Of a stretch of 5,880 nucleotides of DNA, positions 1 through 4,135 are shown piece by piece. Each line of letters begins with the position of its first letter. Position 1 is the stretch's first letter. The DNA is taken from positions 1-5,880 of the forward strand of contig JBAZCO010000103.1 in the NCBI GenBank assembly GCA_041654915.1, written 5' to 3'. The stretch is from JBAZCO01 sp041654915 (GTDB lineage Bacteria; Bacillota; Clostridia; Christensenellales; DTU072). Both the position numbers and the translations under genes were made by a program. The notes beneath the pieces are model-generated. The model was not told where the DNA came from. It saw nothing but the letters and a program-made list of their open reading frames with translations, and did no database searches.

Positions 1-198
1 TTGTCACTCGTAGTGCGGATAAAGCCACTTATCCGCCGACCCTTATTACGATTTTTTAAAAAATACGGCAACAAAAAGCCGGTGAAGAAGGGGTTTTAGG
101 TGCACAACAGGGGGCAAAACGGTGAGGGCGTGTATTGGACATACATAACCGACCCGTTTTGTCACTCGTAGTGCGAATAAAGCCACTTATCCGCCGGC
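1..198. repeat. Hairpin-forming direct repeat, about 158-bp period, downstream of rplL
   Basis: Bases 1-40 and 159-198 are direct repeats matching at 38 of 40 positions; the differences are at 18/176 (G/A) and 39/197 (A/G). Each copy contains an 8-bp inverted repeat (GCGGATAA, 6-base loop, TTATCCGC; 15-22 with 29-36 in copy 1) and a small CACT-CGT-AGTG hairpin. The G/A change in copy 2 leaves a G-U wobble if the minus strand is transcribed, so the RNA hairpin is kept. The copies diverge after 198, next to the rplL stop. The 118 bases between the copies contain no gene I can support. The window seems to begin inside an array or a dispersed element. The family is not recognised; a REP- or MITE-like non-coding element is inference. 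Confidence 0.75.
115..161. other. Long inverted repeat inside the repeat unit
   Basis: CAAAACGG (115-122) and CCGTTTTG (154-161) are perfect 8-base complements. They enclose a smaller hairpin, TGTAT (131-135) with ATACA (141-145). The right arm runs into the start of the second repeat copy, so the stem bridges two units. Neither strand has a run of more than four T after the stem, so it is not a convincing intrinsic terminator. Confidence 0.5.
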
Positions 199-208
199 GT
201 AAAGTTTG

Positions 209-586
209 TTATTCTACTTCTACTTCAGCCCCAGCAGCTCTTAACTTCTCAGCAAGCTCTTCTGCTGCGTCTTTGGAGATAGCCTCTTTGATTGCCTTGG
301 GTGCGCTTTCTACAAGGGTTTTTGCCTCTACAAGACCCAAACCGGGGATAGCCTCACGAACAGCTTTGATAACAGCAATCTTGTTGCCGCCAATGCCTTT
401 AAGCACTACATCAAACTCCGTCTTTTCTTCCACGGGTGCGGCGTCTGCTACTGCTCCGCCTCCGCCAACTGCTACGGGCGCTGCTGCGCTCACGCCAAAC
501 TCTTCCTCAAGCGCCTTAACTAGGTTGTTGAGGTCAAGAACGGTAAGGGTTTTGATTTCTTCTATTATTTTATTGATATCTGCCAT
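209..586 (-). CDS. rplL: Large ribosomal subunit protein bL12 (L7/L12)
   Basis: Stalk protein of the 50S subunit. Dimers bind the C-terminal helix of L10 and recruit and activate translational GTPases (EF-Tu, EF-G, IF2, RF3). The 125 residues match the usual family length. There is an N-terminal dimerisation helix region (about 1-31), an Ala/Gly/Val-rich flexible hinge with four consecutive glycines (about 33-51), and a C-terminal factor-binding domain (about 53-125) with the characteristic K-x-x-V-I-K-x-V-R stretch near 69-77 and the GL-x-EAK-x-LVE segment near 84-93. The ATG at 586 is preceded by AAGGAG at a suitable distance, and the MADI start fits the family. It lies 28 bases after rplJ with no terminator between, so the two are cotranscribed. 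A hairpin repeat, not rpoB, follows the stop. Confidence 0.98.
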   Translation of the reverse strand: MADINKIIEEIKTLTVLDLNNLVKALEEEFGVSAAAPVAVGGGGAVADAAPVEEKTEFDVVLKGIGGNKIAVIKAVREAIPGLGLVEAKTLVESAPKAIKEAISKDAAEELAEKLRAAGAEVEVE

Positions 587-614
587 TTTATTGTTCTCCT
601 TTTATCTTTTTAAA

Positions 615-1106
615 TTATGCTTTTTGTTGTGCTATTGCATCGATAGCTCGTGCAAATGATGCGATGGGTGCTTGCAGCATACCCAACAATTGAGCGATAA
701 GAATCTCTCTTGAGGGGAGCTTTGCCAAGACTTTGCAACCTTCTTCATCCAAGAATAAGCCGTCTGCCATACCGCATTTGATTGCCATCTTTTTGAAAGC
801 GTTAGACTTTTCTACTGTAATTCTTGCGGGTGCGGATAGGTCGTCTGCTGCCATTGCAACTGAAGTAGGACCTTTGAGTGCCTCGTCAAACTCTGTAAAG
901 CCCATTTTGTTTAGGGCGATTTTCACAAGTCTATTCTTCATAACATGGTAGTTTACGCCTGCGTTACGGAAGGCTCGCCTAAGTTCGGTATCTTGCGCAA
1001 CCGTCAAGCCCTTGTAGTCTACTAACACAAAAGATTTTGCCTCGCTAAACTGCTTGATGATGTCTTCAACTTGCTTTTCTTTTTGTTGTCTTATAGCTGT
1101 GGACAT
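615..1106 (-). CDS. rplJ: Large ribosomal subunit protein uL10
   Basis: Base of the L12 stalk. It binds 23S rRNA next to L11 and carries L12 dimers on its C-terminal helix; free L10 (as the L10-L12 complex) represses its own mRNA in many bacteria. The 163 residues are near the normal length. Visible family features are DYKGLTV (30-36), the basic KNRL stretch (57-60), GPTSVA (79-84) and a long C-terminal amphipathic helix (about 132-161) that would bind L12. The ATG at 1106 is preceded by AAGGAGGT with a 4-base spacer. Upstream lies a 203-base gap holding a promoter, a folded leader and an attenuator-like hairpin, so rplJ-rplL can be controlled separately from rplK-rplA. Confidence 0.98.
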   Translation of the reverse strand: MSTAIRQQKEKQVEDIIKQFSEAKSFVLVDYKGLTVAQDTELRRAFRNAGVNYHVMKNRLVKIALNKMGFTEFDEALKGPTSVAMAADDLSAPARITVEKSNAFKKMAIKCGMADGLFLDEEGCKVLAKLPSREILIAQLLGMLQAPIASFARAIDAIAQQKA

Positions 1107-1119
1107 TGTTACCTCCTTC

Positions 1120-1159
1120 TAAAATATTATAGCCCTGTTCCAACAAAGAAACAGGGCTA
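1120..1159 (-). terminator. Attenuator-like hairpin in the rplJ leader
   Basis: On the minus strand TAGCCCTGTTTC (1159-1148) pairs with GGAACAGGGCTA (1141-1130). This gives a 12-bp stem with one G-T wobble and a 6-base loop. A broken T tract (TAATATTTTA) follows, then the rplJ ribosome binding site. The location matches the premature terminator known in Bacillota L10 leaders. The interrupted T tract leaves open whether it ends transcription or mainly blocks ribosome access. Confidence 0.7.
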
Positions 1160-1250
1160 CTAATGGTGTAACCGTTTTTAGTTTCTTCTCGCACATGCTG
1201 TGATTTTTAAGCTATTAAAGCGCAGGTGGTCTAGGAAGGTTCGCTATTAT
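1160..1250 (-). promoter_or_regulatory. L10 leader RNA (autoregulatory, L10-L12 binding)
   Basis: This untranslated stretch sits between the rplJ promoter and the attenuator hairpin. On the minus strand it shows nested complementary segments: CTTC (1238-1235) with GAAG (1188-1185), and TGCGC (1224-1220) with GTGCG (1194-1190). An asymmetric internal loop containing TAGACCACC separates them. An outer AACC/GGTT pair may close the fold. Position, asymmetric loop and following terminator agree with the ribosomal protein L10 leader family, in which the L10-L12 complex binds a kinked stem. The fold was drawn by eye; a covariance-model search would decide it. Confidence 0.7.
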
Positions 1251-1257
1251 TATTGTT

Positions 1258-1286
1258 ATTGTATAGTATTACCCTATTTAAGTCAA
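1258..1286 (-). promoter_or_regulatory. Sigma-A-type promoter for rplJ-rplL
   Basis: On the minus strand, TTGACT (1286-1281), a 17-base spacer and TACAAT (1263-1258) give a near-consensus housekeeping promoter. Transcription would start near 1250, giving a leader of about 145 bases. It lies just after the rplA stop and supports independent expression of the stalk genes. Confidence 0.8.
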
Positions 1287-1309
1287 CTATTAACTAATAT
1301 TATTAGCAA

Positions 1310-1999
1310 TTAATTGGTTTTGTGGGCAATTTTTATGCCAGGACCCATGGTAGAGCCTAATGTTATGCTCCTTAGGTACAAGCCTTTAGCGGCTGCAGGC
1401 TTGGCTTTTATAAGCGCTTCCATAAGGACTTGGTAGTTTTCTTGCAGCTTTTCTGTGCCAAAAGATTTTTTGCCTATGGGGACATGAACGATTGCCGTCT
1501 TATCTACCCTATACTCTACCTTACCCGCTTTAATTTCGCTTATTGCTTTGGTGATATCCATAGTGACTGTGCCACTCTTGGGGTTGGGCATAAGACCTTT
1601 TGGACCTAACAACTTACCCAAGCGCCCTACCAAGCCCATCATATCGGGAGTGGTAACACAGGTGTCAAAGTCAAACCAACCGCCTTGAATTTTGGCGATA
1701 TATTCTTCTGCGCCAACATAGTCAGCACCCGCTGCGGTAGCCTCATCAGCCTTTGCGCCCTTGGCAATAACCAAAACACGCATCGTCTTGCCTGTGCCGT
1801 TGGGAAGTACTACTACGCCTCTAACTTGTTGGTCTGCGTGACGGGGGTCAACACCCAACTTAACAGTTAGTTCTATTGTTTCGTCAAACTTGGCTTTGGC
1901 AGTATCCAAAACAATGCCCAAACCTTCGTTTACATCGTATGCCTTTTGCTTGTCATATAGCTTTAGGGATTCCTTGTAATTTTTACCTCTTTTTCTCAT
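1310..1999 (-). CDS. rplA: Large ribosomal subunit protein uL1
   Basis: Protein of the mobile L1 stalk of the 50S subunit. It helps release deacylated tRNA from the E site and, when free, represses translation of the L11-L1 mRNA. The 229 residues match the family length. The L1 signature region lies at about 123-143, with LGKLLGPKGLMPNPKSGTV clearly visible, and the C-terminus carries the conserved S-x-T-x-GPG-I-K-I pattern (211-224). The ATG at 1999 follows GGGAGG at a good spacing, and the MRKRGKNY start is typical. It begins 14 bases after the rplK stop, with no terminator between, so the two form one transcription unit. Confidence 0.98.
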   Translation of the reverse strand: MRKRGKNYKESLKLYDKQKAYDVNEGLGIVLDTAKAKFDETIELTVKLGVDPRHADQQVRGVVVLPNGTGKTMRVLVIAKGAKADEATAAGADYVGAEEYIAKIQGGWFDFDTCVTTPDMMGLVGRLGKLLGPKGLMPNPKSGTVTMDITKAISEIKAGKVEYRVDKTAIVHVPIGKKSFGTEKLQENYQVLMEALIKAKPAAAKGLYLRSITLGSTMGPGIKIAHKTN

Positions 2000-2013
2000 T
2001 TTGCGCCTCCCTA

Positions 2014-2442
2014 TTAACCTTCTATTACTTCTACGCCCATACTGCGTGCAGAGCCTGCTATCATACTGATAGCTGTTTCCATAGTGGCAGCGTTAAGGTC
2101 AGCCATTTTTAGCTTTGCTATTTCCTCAACTTGCGACCTTTTAATCTTTGCTACTTTTTCACGGTTGGGCGTTGCGCTGCCGCTGTTTAAGTTGCAAGCC
2201 TTTTTGATAAGGACTGCCGCCGGAGGGGTTTTTAGGATGAAAGAAAATGAGCGGTCTGCAAAAATTGTGATTACCACAGGGATAATCAGCCCTACTTGCG
2301 AGCCAGTCTTTTCATTAAATTCCTTAGTGAAACCCGGTATATTGATACCGTGCGGTCCTAAGGTTGAGCCAACAGGCGGTCCGGGTGTTGCCTTGCCTGC
2401 GGGCAGTTGAAGCTTTACAATTGCGCTAATTTTTTTTGCCAT
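2014..2442 (-). CDS. rplK: Large ribosomal subunit protein uL11
   Basis: Protein at the base of the stalk. It binds the GTPase-associated centre of 23S rRNA and is needed for (p)ppGpp signalling by Rel enzymes. The 142 residues match the family. There is an N-terminal domain (about 1-70) and an RNA-binding C-terminal domain (about 74-142) with KTPPAAVL (71-78) and the SARSMG stretch (131-136). I chose ATG 2442 (MAKK start) over ATG 2448, which is only 3 bases from AGGAGG, whereas 2442 is 9 bases away and fits the family N-terminus. The loop usually read as PPVGPALGQ here reads PPVGSTLGP, replacing the proline equivalent to Pro26 by serine. Confidence 0.97.
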   Translation of the reverse strand: MAKKISAIVKLQLPAGKATPGPPVGSTLGPHGINIPGFTKEFNEKTGSQVGLIIPVVITIFADRSFSFILKTPPAAVLIKKACNLNSGSATPNREKVAKIKRSQVEEIAKLKMADLNAATMETAISMIAGSARSMGVEVIEG

Positions 2443-2450
2443 AGTCATTT

Positions 2451-2458
2451 ACCTCCTG
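2451..2458 (-). promoter_or_regulatory. rplK ribosome binding site
   Basis: On the minus strand, CAGGAGGT precedes two in-frame ATG codons (2448 and 2442). The distance to the second is within the normal range and the first is too close, which decides the start in favour of 2442. Confidence 0.7.
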
Positions 2459-2459
2459 A

Positions 2460-2510
2460 CTATCGTGGTACTAACGAGCGGCATTAACAAATTTACCGCC
2501 CTCCCAATAT
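2460..2510 (-). promoter_or_regulatory. Probable L1-binding leader of rplK-rplA
   Basis: The 81-base gap between nusG and rplK contains, on the minus strand, TTGGGAGGG followed by GCGG...CCGC arms and then CGTTAGTACCAC. TGG and CCA can close the basal stem. A conserved GGGAGG opposite a GTTA..ACCAC segment just before rplK matches the L1 mRNA site as I recall it from Bacillus-type genomes, where L1 represses the operon. I see no convincing terminator or promoter here, so rplK-rplA is probably read from the rpmG promoter. Confidence 0.5.
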
Positions 2511-2523
2511 AAAAGCCGATTAA

Positions 2524-3054
2524 TTAAATCGTTTCTATCTGATTAAAATCAAGTTCGACGGGAGTTTGCCGTCCGAACATCTGAACATATACCCTAACTT
2601 TTTCTTTGTCGGCGAAGACTTCGTCAACAACACCAAGGAAAGTTTCAAGAGCGCCAGATATAATGCGTACATTGTCGCCCACTTTGATATCGAAGTCGTC
2701 TAGGGAAATCTTTTCGAGCCCCATTCTCTTTACTTCGTCAAAGGTGAGGGCAAGAGGTTTGCCTTGAGGACCAACAAAGCCGGTAACGCCTCTTGTATTG
2801 GTAACCATATACCAAATATGGTCGGTATAAACCATCTTCAGAAACACATATCCCGGGAACTTTTTGCGCTCTACAATTTTGCGCTTGCCGTTTTTCTCAA
2901 CTATATCTTCCTCGGTGGGAACAGCGATTTCGCTTATGAATTCTTGAAGGTTGTTATTCTCAATCATTTTTTCCAGATTGTTTTTTACAACCGTTTCATA
3001 AGCGGAATAGACATGAATCACATACCATTTTAAGTTGTCTTCAATTTTTTCCAC
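2524..3054 (-). CDS. nusG: Transcription termination/antitermination protein NusG
   Basis: Elongation factor that binds RNA polymerase and links it to the ribosome or Rho. From the GTG at 3054 it has 176 residues, the usual length. The NusG N-terminal domain starts at the WYVIHVYSAYE segment and includes the FPGYVF motif, the VTGFVG stretch and the LTFDEVKRM end. A short linker leads to a C-terminal KOW domain (VGDNVRIISG...FLGVVDEV) and the family signature MFGRQTPVEL near the end. An in-frame GTG at 3063 would add three residues but has no good ribosome binding site, while AAAGGTGG lies 5 bases before 3054. The gene starts 14 bases after the secE stop, the widespread secE-nusG pair. Confidence 0.97.
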   Translation of the reverse strand: MEKIEDNLKWYVIHVYSAYETVVKNNLEKMIENNNLQEFISEIAVPTEEDIVEKNGKRKIVERKKFPGYVFLKMVYTDHIWYMVTNTRGVTGFVGPQGKPLALTFDEVKRMGLEKISLDDFDIKVGDNVRIISGALETFLGVVDEVFADKEKVRVYVQMFGRQTPVELDFNQIETI

Positions 3055-3055
3055 T

Positions 3056-3067
3056 TTTTCCACCTTT
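3056..3067 (-). promoter_or_regulatory. nusG ribosome binding site overlapping an alternative GTG
   Basis: The minus strand reads AAAGGTGGAAAAAGTG between 3067 and 3052. The first GTG (3063-3061) is itself part of the best Shine-Dalgarno match, which is spaced 5 bases from the second GTG (3054-3052). This favours the downstream start. Confidence 0.6.
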
Positions 3068-3068
3068 A

Positions 3069-3398
3069 TTATGCCTGAGAGGTAAGTAGCCTAAGAAGTG
3101 CGCCTAACCCCGTATCAACAGCGGTAACAACAATCATAAAGAAAAGTACAACGATAAGCACAGTAGTCGTGTTAGCAAGCACTCCGGGGTTATTTTTCGT
3201 CCTCTTGAAAGGCGGCCAGTCCACTTTTTTAAGTTCGGATATGGTTTCACGAAATTTTTTAACAATTCTTGCCCACAAGCTAGGTGCGGCAGTCTTGGAT
3301 GCTTGTTTGTTGCGTTTTTTCTTTGCAGGAGGCGGGGCTTTGGGTGTCTGGGCTGGTTCGATATCTCCAACATTAAGGTTTAGCTTATTTTTAGCCAT
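3069..3398 (-). CDS. secE: Preprotein translocase subunit SecE
   Basis: Small essential subunit of the SecYEG channel; it clamps SecY in the cytoplasmic membrane. The protein has 109 residues. The family core is at the C-terminal half: amphipathic helix with RETISELKKVDWP (50-62), then one membrane segment (about 77-102). This is the single-span form of most Bacillota. The N-terminal 45 residues are a Lys/Pro/Ala-rich extension (KAPPPAKKKRNKQ near 20-32), longer than the roughly 60-residue minimal SecE proteins and without a recognised domain. The ATG at 3398 has AGGGAG 6 bases upstream and lies 11 bases after the rpmG stop. No tRNA-Trp separates the two genes, unlike in many related gene clusters. 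Confidence 0.96.
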   Translation of the reverse strand: MAKNKLNLNVGDIEPAQTPKAPPPAKKKRNKQASKTAAPSLWARIVKKFRETISELKKVDWPPFKRTKNNPGVLANTTTVLIVVLFFMIVVTAVDTGLGALLRLLTSQA

Positions 3399-3409
3399 AT
3401 ATATCTCCC

Positions 3410-3559
3410 TTACTTGGTTTCCCTATGAGCTGTATGTTTCTTGCAGAACCTGCAAAACTTTTTGAGCTCCATCCTGTCGGGATTGTTCTTTTTGTTCTTC
3501 ATACTGTCGTAATTGCGATGCTTGCATTCCATACAGGCAAGTGTGATTTTTTCTCGCAT
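3410..3559 (-). CDS. rpmG: Large ribosomal subunit protein bL33, zinc-binding form
   Basis: Small 50S protein near the E site. The 49-residue frame begins MREKITLACMEC and ends HRETK. It keeps four cysteines as two CxxC pairs (C9/C12 and C36/C39), the zinc-ribbon form. It also has the YDSMKNKKNNPDRMELKKFC core, a close match to the family (usual length 49-55). The ATG at 3559 follows CGGAGG with an 8-base spacer. It is the first gene after a strong promoter and is followed 11 bases later by secE, the standard Bacillota arrangement. Many Bacillota carry a second, zinc-free L33 used in zinc shortage; this is the zinc-requiring type. Confidence 0.96.
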   Translation of the reverse strand: MREKITLACMECKHRNYDSMKNKKNNPDRMELKKFCRFCKKHTAHRETK

Positions 3560-3638
3560 TTTAGTAACCTCCGTTCGGCTCGCTTTTGAGGCGTTTCATT
3601 CATAAAAAATTACACCCCCCAAAAAAGAGTGCTTATAC

Positions 3639-3668
3639 ACTATATCATACCCCTTATAATATTGTCAA
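3639..3668 (-). promoter_or_regulatory. Promoter of the rpmG-secE-nusG-rplK-rplA cluster
   Basis: On the minus strand, a perfect TTGACA (3668-3663), an 18-base spacer and TATAGT (3644-3639) preceded by TGA form an extended -10 promoter close to consensus. The leader of about 70 bases to rpmG holds adjacent runs of six T and six G. The -35 box lies only 35 bases after the acpP stop. Confidence 0.85.
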
Positions 3669-3702
3669 TTGTTTTTGCAAAAATTCATAAGAAAAAATCA
3701 AT

Positions 3703-3942
3703 TTATTTTTGTTTTCCCTCTATAAATTTTGCCACATCACTCACGGTTTTTAGCGCCTTTATCTCATCGTCCTCAAATTCTATTGCAAATTCTTCCTCAA
3801 GGGCGATAAGCATCTGGACGATATCTAGCGAATCTGCCTCTAAGTCCGCAATAAGATTGCTTTCCGGCAAAACCTTGTCTTCGGATACCGAAAGCTGTTC
3901 GGCAATCATTTTTCTTATCTTCTCTATTCTTTCCAATGTCAT
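3703..3942 (-). CDS. acpP: Acyl carrier protein
   Basis: Carrier that holds growing acyl chains on a 4'-phosphopantetheine arm, in the cytoplasm, for fatty acid synthesis. The 79 residues are of normal length. The DSLD motif (37-40, LEADSLDIVQ) places the attachment serine at Ser38, and helix II and the acidic helix III (EEEFAIEFEDDEI, about 49-61) follow as expected. The ATG at 3942 follows AAGGAG with a 5-base spacer. It is a single-gene unit with its own promoter. No fab or plsX gene is visible beside it, so it could be the general ACP or a second copy with a special client. DltC-type carriers are a less likely alternative, because the motif and acidic helix fit AcpP better. Confidence 0.93.
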   Translation of the reverse strand: MTLERIEKIRKMIAEQLSVSEDKVLPESNLIADLEADSLDIVQMLIALEEEFAIEFEDDEIKALKTVSDVAKFIEGKQK

Positions 3943-3967
3943 ATATGCTCCTTATATATTAATGATA

Positions 3968-3992
3968 ATGTATTATGTTTATTATAATACAT
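3968..3992. promoter_or_regulatory. Perfect inverted repeat over the acpP promoter
   Basis: ATGTATTAT (3968-3976) and ATAATACAT (3984-3992) are perfect 9-bp arms with a 7-base centre. One arm covers the acpP -10 box and the other lies around the expected transcription start, the layout of a repressor operator. It does not match the FapR or FabT consensus sites as I recall them. The arms are A/T-rich, so chance is possible. Confidence 0.45.
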
Positions 3993-4012
3993 AAAAAACA
4001 CAAATTAGTCAA
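3984..4012 (-). promoter_or_regulatory. acpP promoter
   Basis: On the minus strand, TTGACT (4012-4007), a 17-base spacer and TATTAT (3989-3984) lie about 42 bases before the acpP start. A TATAAT three bases further downstream overlaps the -10 box but would need a 20-base spacer. The rest of the gap up to the terminator at 4084 holds nothing else I can recognise. Confidence 0.75.
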
Positions 4013-4083
4013 TCATTTTATTTTTTAGTTTGGGCGCTTACAAGGCTTAATAGATAGTATTCCCAAAACACAAAATATTTGCC

Positions 4084-4113
4084 AAAAAAAACCGCCCTAC
4101 AACAGTAAGGCGG
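4084..4113 (-). terminator. Intrinsic terminator of the unknown membrane-protein unit
   Basis: On the minus strand CCGCCTTAC (4113-4105) pairs with GTAGGGCGG (4100-4092). This gives a 9-bp stem with one T-G wobble and a TGTT loop, followed directly by eight T. It lies 22 bases after the stop of the 321-residue protein. Confidence 0.93.
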
Positions 4114-4135
4114 CATTTTGCTATTTTACTTTGTG

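Noticed and set aside
1..198. CRISPR array
   Set aside because: Only two copies, 118 bases apart, with no regular 30-40-base spacers. The repeat spacing does not fit.
135..659. Plus-strand open frame of 174 residues across the repeat and rplL
   Set aside because: It is mostly the antisense shadow of rplL, with Ser/Ala-rich low-complexity translation and no ribosome binding site.
2084..2410. Plus-strand open frame opposite rplK
   Set aside because: Antisense to a certain ribosomal protein gene, with no family resemblance.
3134..3373. Second minus-strand frame of 79 residues inside secE
   Set aside because: Out of frame with secE, which is clearly the real gene.
3399..3409. tRNA-Trp between rpmG and secE, as seen in some relatives
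   Set aside because: The gap is only 11 bases, so no tRNA can fit.
3495..3598. Short upstream open frame starting ATGAATGAAACG in the rpmG leader
   Set aside because: It runs out of frame through rpmG, has only a run of G upstream and no family resemblance.
3660..3702. Intrinsic terminator after acpP
   Set aside because: Only a weak TTTTTGCAAAAA palindrome is present, without a GC stem and T run. Read-through into the rpmG unit cannot be excluded.
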